From assembly GCA_035640035.1 (NCBI GenBank), contig DASQWX010000180.1, positions 1 to 17,323 of the forward strand: 17,323 nucleotides of DNA. The letters run 5' to 3'. This document shows positions 1 through 6,888 of this stretch, piece by piece; positions within the stretch are counted from its first letter, which is position 1, and each line of letters begins with the position of its first letter. Position numbers and translations under genes: made by a program. The notes beneath the pieces were generated by a model. That model worked only from the letters and a program-made list of their open reading frames with translations, did no database searches and was not told the DNA's origin. The stretch comes from 13-2-20CM-68-14 sp035640035 (lineage in GTDB: Bacteria > Actinomycetota > Thermoleophilia > Gaiellales > Gaiellaceae).

Positions 1-1
1 G

Positions 2-568
2 ACCGAGGGACTTTGGTGTCGATTCGAAGGCGACGAGCCCCGACTTCGCGCGCTCCGAGAATGGGCGCTCGGCTACCGCCGAGATGTCTGGTCAACCGCA
101 CTGCACGCGCAGGGCTTCGACGACCCTCCGCTTGCGGAAGCACTTGCGGACCGGTTTGCCTTCGAACGGCGCGCGCGCCATCGCGTCTTCCCCGACGTCT
201 TCGCGACGCTTTCGCAACTTCGAGCGAGCTTCGCGCTCGGGGTGGTCACGAACGGCGCGCGGTGCCTTCAACACGAGAAGTTGGATGCTTCCGGCCTCCG
301 GCCGTTCTTCGACGTCGTGGTCGTCTCCGGCGAATTCGGCACGGGGAAACCGCACCCGTCGATCTTCCGCCATGCGTTGGCGCGGCTCGCCGCGCTCCCC
401 GCGCGCTCGGCGATGTGCGGCGACAGCCTCGCTCGCGACGTCGACGGCGCACGCTCCGCGGGTGTCTCGGCCATCTGGGTGAACCGCCTCGGCCGGCCGC
501 GGCCGGCAGAACGCGCAGACGTCGTCGAAGTCTCGACGCTCGCCGGCGCCTGCGGGCTACTGATGTGA
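2..568 (+). CDS. HAD-superfamily hydrolase, 5'-truncated by the window edge
   Basis: An open frame runs from base 2 to the TGA at 566-568 (188 residues visible). The visible part carries three of the four HAD motifs. Motif II is VVTNG, about residues 81-85. Motif III is the lysine of GTGKPHPSIF. Motif IV is the acidic GDSLARDVDGA, followed by the typical SAGVSAIWVNR strand. Motif I (DxDxT/V), which holds the nucleophilic aspartate, and probably part of the cap lie left of the window. HAD enzymes of this type (phosphoglycolate phosphatase or haloacid dehalogenase-like) usually have 220-240 residues, so roughly 40-50 are missing. The helical stretch before motif II fits a C1 cap. They are usually cytosolic phosphatases acting on small phosphorylated metabolites; the substrate cannot be told here. 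An internal GTG at 242 would give only a fragment and is not the true start. Confidence 0.85.
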   Translation, partial: TEGLWCRFEGDEPRLRALREWALGYRRDVWSTALHAQGFDDPPLAEALADRFAFERRARHRVFPDVFATLSQLRASFALGVVTNGARCLQHEKLDASGLRPFFDVVVVSGEFGTGKPHPSIFRHALARLAALPARSAMCGDSLARDVDGARSAGVSAIWVNRLGRPRPAERADVVEVSTLAGACGLLM

Positions 569-635
569 CCGATGACTTGCGTGGCGCCGCCCGGTCTGAC
601 AAGGCGGAGCGATTAAACGGCCAGAGGAGGACGAG

Positions 636-1229
636 ATGCGCAAGGTGATCGCGAACGAGTTCCTGAGCCTCGACGGAGTGGCGCAGGCGCCGGGTGGAGC
701 CGACGAGGATCCGAGCGGCGGCTTCGCCCATGGTGGCTGGCACATGCGTTACATGGAGGACGAGCTAGCGCAGCAGTGGGTGCTTCGGAGCATCCGCGAG
801 GCCGGCGGCTTCCTCCTCGGGCGTCGCACCTACGAGATCTTCGCGGCCTACTGGCCGAACGCGTCCGAGGAGGAGCAGGTGATCGCTGAGCCGCTCAACA
901 CGAAGCCGAAGTACGTGGCCTCGACGACGCTCACGGCGCCGCTCGAGTGGCAGAACTCGACACTGGTCGATGGGGAAGTGGCCGCAGCGGTGGCGTCGCT
1001 GAAGCAACAGGACAGCGGCGACCTGCACGTGATCGGCAGCACGGAGCTGATGCAGACCCTCATCGAGCACGACCTCGTCGACGAGTTTCGACTCATGATC
1101 GACCCGGTCGTGCTGGGCGGTGGAAAGCGCATCTTCCGCGACAGCGGCTCGATCAAGTCGCTGCGGCTGATCGACGGTCAGGTCACGAGCATGGGGGCGA
1201 TCCTCGCAACCTACGCACCGGCCGCCTGA
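636..1229 (+). CDS. Dihydrofolate reductase-family protein (RibD C-terminal domain)
   Basis: This 197-residue cytosolic protein has the single RibD_C/DHFR-like fold. It starts MRKVIANEFLSLDGV, the usual first strand. LLGRRTYE (about 60-67) is the pyridine-nucleotide-binding stretch, followed by PKYVAS (91-96) and HVIGSTEL (131-138). It ends with the family signature LVDEFRLMIDPVVLGGGKR (147-165). The family uses NAD(P)H to reduce pterin- or pyrimidine-like compounds, but stand-alone members of this kind mostly lack an assigned substrate. The length is normal. The start is fixed by a strong ribosome-binding site, agaggagg at 623-630, five bases before the ATG. The gene follows the HAD gene by 67 bases and converges on the M24 peptidase gene; no terminator is obvious in the 68-base gap. 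I see no deaminase domain, so it is not a full RibD. Confidence 0.9.
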   Translation: MRKVIANEFLSLDGVAQAPGGADEDPSGGFAHGGWHMRYMEDELAQQWVLRSIREAGGFLLGRRTYEIFAAYWPNASEEEQVIAEPLNTKPKYVASTTLTAPLEWQNSTLVDGEVAAAVASLKQQDSGDLHVIGSTELMQTLIEHDLVDEFRLMIDPVVLGGGKRIFRDSGSIKSLRLIDGQVTSMGAILATYAPAA

Positions 1230-1297
1230 GCCGGCACGACGCGAAAGCCTGGTGGCCGCCCGAAAGTCTCGATCGACTCGACGCAATCCTGGCGTGA

Positions 1298-2452
1298 TCA
1301 GCCGGGCGGTACGAGGTCGTACGGAAACCGGGTAAGGAGCTCGCAGCCGTCCTCGGTGACGACCACGAGATCCTCGAAGGTCATGCCGCCGAACCGCCTG
1401 TCCCATAGGCCCGGCTCGATTGCCAGCACGTCGCCGACCACGAGTGGGTCGTGACCCGCAAGGCCCAGTGACGGAGCTTCGTGCACGTCGAGCCCGACCC
1501 CATGTCCGAGCGAATGCTGGAACCCGTCGAGGTTGTCCGGCCGTGTCGTTCGCTGTGTCGCATATCCGGCTGATTCGAACGTGTCGCAGGCAGCGTCGAA
1601 CAGCTCGCGTCCGGTGATGCCGGGGCGGACGGCTGCCAGCGCCTGAGCGAGGGCGCTCCGGACGAGCCGCTCGTATTCCGCGATCAGGTCCGCGTATTCG
1701 GGGACCGCGTCGCCGACGACGAACGTCCGTGCCATGTCGGCCCAGCAAGCGGTCTCCTCGTGCCGCGGCCAGATGTCGATGTGGATCGGCAGACCGGCGG
1801 GGAGCGGTCCCGTGCCGGGCTCGTGCCCCTCGCCCTGCCACACGGACGCGACGATCACATCGGGAGGGCAGGGGGCACGGTGCTCCGCGCAGGCGGCGCG
1901 AAGCGTCGCACGGACGTCCTCGGCGAGCAGCGGCTTCCCGTCCACTTCCAGGTCGCCGTTTGTTGCCGGCGCTGCCCGGGCGAGCAGCTCGCATGCCGCC
2001 GTCATCCCTGCCTCCGCGGCCCTCTGTGCAGCGCGGATGCCATCGAGCTCGGTTGCCGTCTTCGCTCGCCGGCGCAGCTCGACGGCGGCGTCGTCGACGG
2101 TCAGGAGGACGCCGTCCTCACGTAGACGGTCTCCGAGCCCGAGGGGGAAACCGCCGGGAACGATCGCCTCCTCGATGCCGATCTGCTGCACGGCACGCGC
2201 TTCGGCCTCGCGGCCGGCTTCGGCGAAGGACATGCCGCGTTCGACCAGTTCCTTGAAGCCGAGCGCGAAGTACTCGAGCACTTCTGCGTCGGGCAGCGCA
2301 CGCATTACGCGGTCGCGCTCGATATGCGTCGTCAGGACGTACAGTCGCCCGTCGACCTCGGCGAACAGGAAAGGATCGCCGATCGGAATCGGGATCTCGT
2401 GGCGCATCGCGGCGGAACGCTCCGTGTCGCCGTAGAGCAGCAGCCCGCCCAT
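1298..2452 (-). CDS. M24-family metallopeptidase (Xaa-Pro aminopeptidase/dipeptidase type)
   Basis: This 384-residue protein has the two-domain layout of Xaa-Pro peptidases: an N-terminal creatinase-like domain (about 1-130) and a C-terminal pita-bread domain (about 135-380). All five expected metal ligands are visible: D226 (HIDIWPR), D239 (CWADMARTF), H317 (SLGHGVGLDVHE), E346 (LAIEPG) and E360 (TFEDLVVV). The active-site HE follows at 324-325. Members cleave the bond before proline, or related dipeptides, with two Mn/Co/Zn ions in the cytosol; the exact substrate is unknown. The start fits the family pattern (MGGLLLYGDTERSAAMR). No Shine-Dalgarno sequence precedes it, but a -10-like TACGCT lies eight bases upstream, suggesting a leaderless transcript. 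The gene is divergent from the small gene at 2523. Confidence 0.92.
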   Translation of the reverse strand: MGGLLLYGDTERSAAMRHEIPIPIGDPFLFAEVDGRLYVLTTHIERDRVMRALPDAEVLEYFALGFKELVERGMSFAEAGREAEARAVQQIGIEEAIVPGGFPLGLGDRLREDGVLLTVDDAAVELRRRAKTATELDGIRAAQRAAEAGMTAACELLARAAPATNGDLEVDGKPLLAEDVRATLRAACAEHRAPCPPDVIVASVWQGEGHEPGTGPLPAGLPIHIDIWPRHEETACWADMARTFVVGDAVPEYADLIAEYERLVRSALAQALAAVRPGITGRELFDAACDTFESAGYATQRTTRPDNLDGFQHSLGHGVGLDVHEAPSLGLAGHDPLVVGDVLAIEPGLWDRRFGGMTFEDLVVVTEDGCELLTRFPYDLVPPG

Positions 2453-2460
2453 GGCGCGGG

Positions 2461-2466
2461 AGCGTA
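2461..2466 (-). promoter_or_regulatory. Putative -10 box for the M24 peptidase gene
   Basis: The minus strand reads TACGCT here, eight bases before the ATG at 2452. With a normal -10-to-start distance, transcription would begin at or next to the start codon. No convincing -35 is visible. Confidence 0.4.
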
Positions 2467-2522
2467 TCGACGCCCGCCCGACATGCCGGTAAGAACGGCG
2501 GCGAGGCCGGCACTAACGGAAC

Positions 2523-2753
2523 ATGCGCACACAGCAGAGCGCTGGAACGTCGACTTCGGAGCTCCTCTCGTGGCGGCGCCGCCAACTGGTCGCGGCAGGC
2601 TTTCGGCCCACGCTCGCGAGCCACATCGCGCGCGACCCGGCGTTCGACCTGCACGCGCTGATCGAGCTCGTCGAGCGGGGTTGTCCGCCCACGCTGGCCG
2701 TGCGCATCCTCGCTCCGATCGAGGATCGGCCGTGGATTCGAGCATGCACGTGA
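2523..2753 (+). CDS. Small helical protein of unknown function, actinobacterial type
   Basis: A 76-residue protein with the pattern SWRRRQLVAAGF...DLHALIELVERGCPPTLAVRIL. It reads as two or three amphipathic helices ending in a conserved-looking RGCPPxLAxRIL segment. I have seen this arrangement (basic helix, AGF, DLH, RGCP, RIL) in many short actinobacterial hypothetical proteins, none with a known function. It has no signal peptide or membrane segment, so it should be cytosolic. The ATG at 2523 has only a weak ribosome-binding site. The gene lies between the divergent M24 gene and the sigma factor gene that starts 24 bases after its stop. The competing longer frame through this region is only an upstream extension of the sigma factor frame. 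The family pattern supports a real gene, though the evidence is moderate. Confidence 0.6.
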   Translation: MRTQQSAGTSTSELLSWRRRQLVAAGFRPTLASHIARDPAFDLHALIELVERGCPPTLAVRILAPIEDRPWIRACT

Positions 2754-2757
2754 CGGC

Positions 2758-2763
2758 TACAGT
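2758..2763 (+). promoter_or_regulatory. Putative -10 box for the sigma factor gene
   Basis: TACAGT lies 13 bases before the ATG at 2777, just after the stop of the small gene. It would place the transcript start about six bases upstream of the start codon. No good -35 is seen, and read-through from the small gene is also possible. Confidence 0.35.
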
Positions 2764-2776
2764 TGATCGTGGTCAG

Positions 2777-3433
2777 ATGAAATCTGCGGCACCCGTCATG
2801 CCCCGGAGGCCGCCGACTCCGCGGCGGCTTGACGACGAATCTCGCGAATGGCTGCGATCGCTGCGCGCGACGGGCGCCGTCCGCGACGAGGCCGTCGCCC
2901 GCCTGCACGCGCTGCTGCTCCGCGCCGCCCGCTTCGAGGTCGCGCGGCGGCGGCCGACAATGCCGCACCTGCGCGGCAACGAGCTGGACGAGATCGCGCT
3001 CGAGGCCGCAGACGACGCGCTGATGAGCGTGCTTGCGCGCCTCGACGACTTCCGCGGTGCCAGCCGCTTCACCACCTGGGTCTTCAAGTTCGCGTTGCTC
3101 GAGGCAGCGGTCAAGCTACGCCGGCGGGCCTGGCAGGGACGCGAGGTTCCGCTCGAACCGGAAACCTGGAGCTCGTTCGCGAGTGCGACCCTCGAGCCGG
3201 ACGAGCAAACAGAACAGGCCGAGTTGCTGACGAGCGTGCAGCGGGCGATCGACGACGCGTTGACGGCGCACCAGAGGCGCGTGCTCGTCGCCGTCGCGCT
3301 GAACGGCGTGCCGATCGACGTGCTCGCCGAGCGGCTGAACACCAGCCGGGGGGCGCTCTACAAGACGCTGCACGACGCCCGTCGGAAGCTTCGCGCCCAT
3401 CTCCGAGAGTTGCTGGAGGAGGACGAGCGATGA
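2777..3433 (+). CDS. ECF-like RNA polymerase sigma factor (sigma-70 family)
   Basis: This 218-residue protein has a sigma region 2 at about 40-118, with the recognisable LARLDDFRGASRFTTWVFKF (89-106, core-binding and -10 recognition) followed by the basic KLRRRAWQGRE. Region 4 is at about 152-212: DALTAHQRRVLVAVALNGV, then the helix-turn-helix DVLAERLNTSRGALYKTLHDARRKLR. No region 3 is present, as in ECF factors. It directs RNA polymerase to a specific promoter set. The ATG at 2777 gives a normal ECF length; an in-frame ATG at 2798 (MPRRPP) is a possible alternative. The open frame continues upstream to 2324, but that part is low-complexity arginine-rich translation and overlaps the preceding gene. 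The stop overlaps the start of the anti-sigma gene (ATGA), a strong sign of coupled translation. Confidence 0.92.
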   Translation: MKSAAPVMPRRPPTPRRLDDESREWLRSLRATGAVRDEAVARLHALLLRAARFEVARRRPTMPHLRGNELDEIALEAADDALMSVLARLDDFRGASRFTTWVFKFALLEAAVKLRRRAWQGREVPLEPETWSSFASATLEPDEQTEQAELLTSVQRAIDDALTAHQRRVLVAVALNGVPIDVLAERLNTSRGALYKTLHDARRKLRAHLRELLEEDER

Positions 3434-3663
3434 GCGAACGGCCCGATCTGAGGCAGGCGCTGGGCGGCCTTCTGGGATCAGACGATCCCGAGATCGGCTG
3501 CGACGAGTGTTTCGACCACCTCGACGAGTACGTCGAGCTGGAGGTCGCGGGACACGATCCCGATACGGCGATCCCCGGCCTCCGTGCGCACCTCCAGGGA
3601 TGCCCGGCCTGCCGCGAGGAGCACGAGAGCCTGCGCGCGCTCGTGCGCGAGCAAGGCGTTTAG
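3430..3663 (+). CDS. Soluble zinc-binding anti-sigma factor
   Basis: This 77-residue protein starts at the ATG at 3430, overlapping the sigma stop codon, with a strong ggaggagg site at 3415-3422. It contains the zinc anti-sigma signature H54-x3-C58-x2-C61 (HLQGCPAC) and an upstream C24-x2-C27 that may also bind metal. Partners of this type hold the adjacent sigma factor inactive and release it when zinc or thiols are oxidised or otherwise perturbed. No membrane segment follows, so it is a short soluble anti-sigma factor like the ZAS group, not a transmembrane sensor. The reading frame is also open upstream to 2848, inside the sigma gene, but that is a shadow. The role is inferred from the motif and gene order; the inducing signal is unknown. 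Confidence 0.85.
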   Translation: MSERPDLRQALGGLLGSDDPEIGCDECFDHLDEYVELEVAGHDPDTAIPGLRAHLQGCPACREEHESLRALVREQGV

Positions 3664-3741
3664 CCCGCGCACGTAAGACCTCGCGCGGTAACGACACAAA
3701 TCAGGTGTGCCACAACTAGCTCGAGACGGAGGTGACTCGCG

Positions 3742-4224
3742 ATGACCTTGCTGCAGGCTCAAGAGCGCGATCCTGATCCGATGCGCGCGGCCGCCTGCCA
3801 GGCGTTCTGGCTGTTGCGGATCGGTTTCACGGCGGCGCCGATCCTCTTCGGGATCGACAAGTTCTTCAACTGGACGGTGCACTGGCCCGACTATCTGGCT
3901 GGCTGGATCAACAACATCGCACCGGGGTCGGCCCAGGACTTCATGTATTTCGTCGGCGCGGTCGAGATCGCCGCGGGGCTAATCGTCGCGGTCGCGCCGA
4001 AGATCGGCGCCCCGCTCGTTGCCGCTTGGCTGGCCGGGATCATCGTCAACCTGCTGACCAAGAACCCGCCCGAGTACTACGACATCGCGCTGCGCGACTT
4101 CGGTCTCCTGCTCGGCGCTCTGACGCTGACCCGCCTGGCATGGGCGGTCGCACCGAGGGCACAGCCGTTCCGGCACCGAGACCCAGAGACCCGGTTTCGC
4201 GTGCGGCGGGCGCGAGCGGCCTAG
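3742..4224 (+). CDS. DoxX-like integral membrane protein
   Basis: This 160-residue protein has four likely membrane segments, at about 20-40, 66-84, 88-106 and 118-136. Recognisable features are AFWLLRIGFTAAPILFGIDKF at the start of the first segment, FMYFVGAVEIAAGLIVA in the second and a basic arginine-rich tail. This matches the DoxX/DoxD-like superfamily of small membrane proteins. Several members are tied to thiol or thiosulfate redox and oxidative stress; the role of this subgroup is not known. The ATG at 3742 has an excellent ribosome-binding site, ggaggtga at 3728-3735. The gene follows the sigma/anti-sigma pair after 78 bases on the same strand, so it may be co-transcribed with that pair or be its target. 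Its TAG stop lies inside the 5' arm of the inverted repeat at 4221-4231. Confidence 0.85.
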   Translation: MTLLQAQERDPDPMRAAACQAFWLLRIGFTAAPILFGIDKFFNWTVHWPDYLAGWINNIAPGSAQDFMYFVGAVEIAAGLIVAVAPKIGAPLVAAWLAGIIVNLLTKNPPEYYDIALRDFGLLLGALTLTRLAWAVAPRAQPFRHRDPETRFRVRRARAA

Positions 4225-4291
4225 GAGGGTTGGCGTGAAAGTGCTCGTCGCACCCCGGCGGCACAGACTCCTTTGCGCGAAACCCTCCTAG
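4221..4291 (+). other. Stem-forming element: 11-bp perfect inverted repeat (possible RNA structure)
   Basis: CTAGGAGGGTT (4221-4231) and AACCCTCCTAG (4281-4291) are perfect reverse complements, separated by 49 bases that contain a smaller hairpin (GTGC 4241-4244, GCAC 4250-4253). The 5' arm contains the DoxX stop codon and an AGGAGGG ribosome-binding site. The 3' arm ends in the stop codon of a tiny ORF. The terminator hairpin begins five bases later. It resembles a cis-acting leader or a structured 3' UTR. It matches no riboswitch class that I recognise, and it lacks the conserved T-loop of a tRNA. Confidence 0.6.
4235..4291 (+). CDS. Possible 18-residue leader peptide or small ORF
   Basis: GTG at 4235 opens a frame reading MKVLVAPRRHRLLCAKPS and ending at TAG 4289-4291. 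AGGAGGG at 4223-4229 is correctly spaced five bases upstream. The ribosome-binding site is paired in the long stem with the region around the peptide's own stop codon, so translation and RNA folding would exclude each other. The peptide is basic with one cysteine and has no run of a single amino acid, so a classic amino-acid attenuator is not indicated. It could also be chance, since purine-rich arms create Shine-Dalgarno matches easily. Confidence 0.3.
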   Translation: MKVLVAPRRHRLLCAKPS

Positions 4292-4295
4292 CTCG

Positions 4296-4324
4296 AAGGG
4301 GGCCCGCTGATTGCGGGCCCCCTT
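4296..4324 (+). terminator. Strong intrinsic-terminator-like hairpin
   Basis: AAGGGGGCCCGC (4296-4307), loop TGATT, GCGGGCCCCCTT (4313-4324): a perfect 12-bp stem with a 5-base loop, followed by CTCTTA. The trailing T-rich stretch is short, as is common in actinobacteria. It most likely ends transcripts from the sigma/DoxX group; combined with the element just upstream it could also act as a conditional terminator. Confidence 0.8.
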
Positions 4325-4356
4325 CTCTTAGGGGCGCGCGTGGCAAGCTCGGTGCC

Positions 4357-4974
4357 ATGGCGCGTGGGGACGTCCCGATGGGGACGGTCATCCGTCTTCG
4401 CGGCGGTATCGAGATCGACAGCCCAGTCGAGCTCGCGCTCGAGCTCCTCGATCGGTATTCCGGCTACGAAGCAGACAGCACTTCGGGGCCCTCCTCTTTC
4501 GACGAAGCGGATCTCAGGCTCGCGAACCGAGGCGGCGCTCGCATCTCGGCCGCCGAGATCGCCGCGATCCTCGAACGTCGCGGTGAGATCGAACAGGCTT
4601 TGCGCGAGATCCACCCTGACGCCTCGCTGGCGGGCCCGGTTCCGTGGAGTCCCCTGAGACGGTTGTTCGACGCGTTCGCGGACATCCGCGGGGTCGGCTT
4701 CTCGAAGATGACGAAGGCGTTGCACAAGAAGCGCCCTGGACTCATCCCGATGCTCGACAGCGTGGTCGTGGCGTACCTAGACGATCCCGCCACGCAACCG
4801 CCGGAGTCGTTCGGCGAGCGCGCCACCGGCCTCGTCCGCAGCTACAAGCGGGACCTCGATCGCAACAGGGCAGCGCTGCGCGCGGTCCGGCGAGCGCTCG
4901 CGAGCCACGGACACGAGCTCACGGAGGTCCGGATCCTCGACCTGGCGATCTGGTCTGTGTTCGCTCCGACCTGA
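4357..4974 (+). CDS. DUF6308-like protein with a helix-hairpin-helix-like core
   Basis: This 205-residue cytosolic protein has no signal or membrane segment. The most telling stretch is IRGVGFSKMTKALHKKRP (110-127) followed by LIPMLDSVV (129-137). It resembles a helix-hairpin-helix turn followed by the KxLHxKRPxLIPxxDS motif that I associate with the DUF6308 group of actinobacterial proteins of unknown function. The C-terminus (ILDLAIWSVF) is also typical. This core recalls HhH-GPD DNA glycosylases, but the usual catalytic lysine/aspartate pair and the iron-sulfur cysteines are not visible, so I assign no enzyme activity. ATG 4357 gives a complete-looking protein; ATG 4378 (MGTVIRLRGG) is a plausible alternative start, with ggggac just upstream. 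The gene follows the terminator by 32 bases, so it has its own promoter or depends on read-through. Confidence 0.75.
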   Translation: MARGDVPMGTVIRLRGGIEIDSPVELALELLDRYSGYEADSTSGPSSFDEADLRLANRGGARISAAEIAAILERRGEIEQALREIHPDASLAGPVPWSPLRRLFDAFADIRGVGFSKMTKALHKKRPGLIPMLDSVVVAYLDDPATQPPESFGERATGLVRSYKRDLDRNRAALRAVRRALASHGHELTEVRILDLAIWSVFAPT

Positions 4975-5015
4975 GCCGGGCGCGCCGTGGCCGCCGCCGG
5001 GCGCACCGCGCTGCG

Positions 5016-5021
5016 TACTCT
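5016..5021 (+). promoter_or_regulatory. Putative -10 box for the ABC exporter gene
   Basis: TACTCT lies eight bases before the GTG at 5030 and 14 before the ATG at 5036. This would make the messenger essentially leaderless. The region lacks a Shine-Dalgarno sequence and a clear -35. Confidence 0.4.
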
Positions 5022-5029
5022 CATAGCGC

Positions 5030-6868
5030 GTGGGCATGTTCTTCCACTCGGCCGAGGCGCCGCCGGAGCGGCCTGTGGACCCTGCCGTGCGTCGGGTCAA
5101 TTCCCGCCGGATCGGACGGCTGTTTGCGCCGTACAAGCTGCGGCTCAGCGCGGTCCTGGTTCTGATCGTCGCGTCGGCAGGGCTCGGCGTTCTGCCCGCA
5201 TTCCTGCTCAAACGCGTCCTCGAGGCGATCGCACGGAACGACACGACGGCGCTCTCCTTCAACGCCGGGGGGATCATCGCGATCGCGATCGCGACCGGCG
5301 CCCTGGGCGTCTTCCAGACGCTTCTCTCGAACCAAGTCGGCCAGCGCGTGATGCACGATCTGCGCGCCGCCGTCTTCCGCCACCTCCAGCGTCTGTCACT
5401 CGCCTTCTTCACCCGCACGCGCACGGGCGAGGTGCAGTCGAGGATCCAGAACGACATCGGCGGCGTCCAGAACGTCGTCACGAACACCGCGACCTCGATC
5501 GCCTCGAACGTGACGACGGTCGCCGCGACGATGGTCGGCATGCTCGTCCTGAGCTGGGAGCTCGCGCTGTTCGCGTTCGCGCTGATTCCGTTCTTCGTGC
5601 TGTTGACGAGGCGCGTCGGCAACGAGCGGCGGCGGATCGCGAAGACGACGCAGGAAACGCTGGCAGACATCTCCAGCCTCGTGCAGGAGTCGCTCTCGGT
5701 CTCGGGGATCCTGCTCGGGAAGACGATGGGTCGTGGGGACGAGCTCGCAGACCGCTTCGAGGCGGACTCGCGGCGCCTCGCCGACCTCGAGGTGCGGCAA
5801 CGAATGGCCGGCCGCTGGGTGATGGCGTCGATCCAGACGAGTTTCGCGGTCATGCCTGCCGCGGTCTACTGGTTCGGCGGGCTCGCGCTCGCCCACGGAT
5901 CGACGGCGGTTTCGATCCCGATGCTCGTCGCCTTCACGACCCTCCAGACGCGCCTGTTCTTTCCGGTCGGCTCCCTCCTCGGGGTCGGGCTCGACGTGCA
6001 GACGTCGCTCGCCCTCTTCGACCGGATCTTCGAGTACCTCGACCAGCCGATCGACATCGAGGAGAAGCCGGGCGCGCTCCCCGTCGGCCGGGCCGGGGAC
6101 GTCGCCTTCGACCACGTCTGGTTCCGCTACGACGAGGACTGGACGCTGCAGGACGTCTCGTTCACGATCCCCGCGGGAACCACCACGGCGCTCGTCGGGG
6201 AAACCGGATCGGGCAAGACGACGCTCGGCTACCTGGTCGCGCGCCTGTACGAGCCCACTCGCGGAAAGGTCACGATCGGTGGCATCGACATCCGTGATCT
6301 GAGCTTCCGCGCCTTGTCAGACCTGGTCGGAGTCGTCTCGCAGGAGACGTACCTCTTTCACGAGTCTGTGCGCGAGAACCTACGCTTCGCCAAGCCGGAT
6401 GCTCCAGACGAGGAGATCGAGCAGGCCGCAGAGGCGGCGCGGATCCACGATCTGATTGCGGCGCTTCCCGACGGCTACGAGACCGTGGTCGGCGAGCGCG
6501 GCTACCGGTTCTCCGGCGGCGAGAAGCAGCGGATCGCGATCGCGCGGACGATTCTGCGAAACCCGCCCATCCTCGTTCTCGACGAGGCCACGAGCTCGCT
6601 CGACAACGAGACCGAACGCTTGGTGCAGGACGCCCTCGACAGGCTGTCCCAGGGCCGAACGACGATCGCGATCGCGCACCGGCTCTCGACCGTCCGTGAC
6701 GCCGACCAGATCGTCGTGCTCGATCACGGCCGCATAGTCGAAACCGGCCGGCACGAAGAGCTGATCCTCGCCGGCGGCCGTTACACGGCGCTCGCCGCGC
6801 GAGACGGCGAGCTGAGGATCGACGGCGATCGCTTCCTTGCCGGCGCGGAGACCGACGCGCTGGCGTAG
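5030..6868 (+). CDS. ABC transporter, fused permease/ATPase (exporter half-transporter)
   Basis: This 612-residue protein has the type I exporter layout: an ABC membrane domain with six helices (about 25-330) and a C-terminal nucleotide-binding domain (about 360-600). The motifs are intact: Walker A GETGSGKTT (390-398), signature FSGGEKQR (494-501), Walker B ILVLDE ending at the catalytic glutamate E519, and the H-loop histidine H550 (IAHRLSTV). It should sit in the cytoplasmic membrane as a homodimer, or pair with another half-transporter, and export a hydrophobic compound, drug or lipid using ATP. The substrate is not readable from sequence. No second half-transporter gene adjoins it. Translation starts at GTG 5030 or ATG 5036. 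The gene ends 20 bases from the stop of the convergent membrane protein gene. Confidence 0.95.
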   Translation: MGMFFHSAEAPPERPVDPAVRRVNSRRIGRLFAPYKLRLSAVLVLIVASAGLGVLPAFLLKRVLEAIARNDTTALSFNAGGIIAIAIATGALGVFQTLLSNQVGQRVMHDLRAAVFRHLQRLSLAFFTRTRTGEVQSRIQNDIGGVQNVVTNTATSIASNVTTVAATMVGMLVLSWELALFAFALIPFFVLLTRRVGNERRRIAKTTQETLADISSLVQESLSVSGILLGKTMGRGDELADRFEADSRRLADLEVRQRMAGRWVMASIQTSFAVMPAAVYWFGGLALAHGSTAVSIPMLVAFTTLQTRLFFPVGSLLGVGLDVQTSLALFDRIFEYLDQPIDIEEKPGALPVGRAGDVAFDHVWFRYDEDWTLQDVSFTIPAGTTTALVGETGSGKTTLGYLVARLYEPTRGKVTIGGIDIRDLSFRALSDLVGVVSQETYLFHESVRENLRFAKPDAPDEEIEQAAEAARIHDLIAALPDGYETVVGERGYRFSGGEKQRIAIARTILRNPPILVLDEATSSLDNETERLVQDALDRLSQGRTTIAIAHRLSTVRDADQIVVLDHGRIVETGRHEELILAGGRYTALAARDGELRIDGDRFLAGAETDALA

Positions 6869-6888
6869 TCCCTTGCTTGCCCGGCCGC

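Noticed and set aside
1230..1297. Possible remnant peptide tail (HDAKAWWPPESLDRLDAILA) between convergent genes
   Set aside because: It is only the tail of a shadow frame through the reductase gene, about 20 codons long with no start of its own, so a pseudogene cannot be supported.
765..1994. 409-codon minus-strand open frame across the reductase and peptidase genes
   Set aside because: The translation is low-complexity Arg/Ala/Gly-rich with no motif. It overlaps two well-supported genes and is typical of a GC-rich shadow.
2324..2776. Long upstream extension of the sigma factor frame
   Set aside because: It is arginine/proline-rich, overlaps the M24 and small-protein genes, and the start at 2777 gives a normal-length ECF sigma factor.
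4221..4291. tRNA-like reading of the 71-base stem element
   Set aside because: The length and closing stem are tRNA-like, but the TTCRANY T-loop and a clover-leaf anticodon arm are absent.
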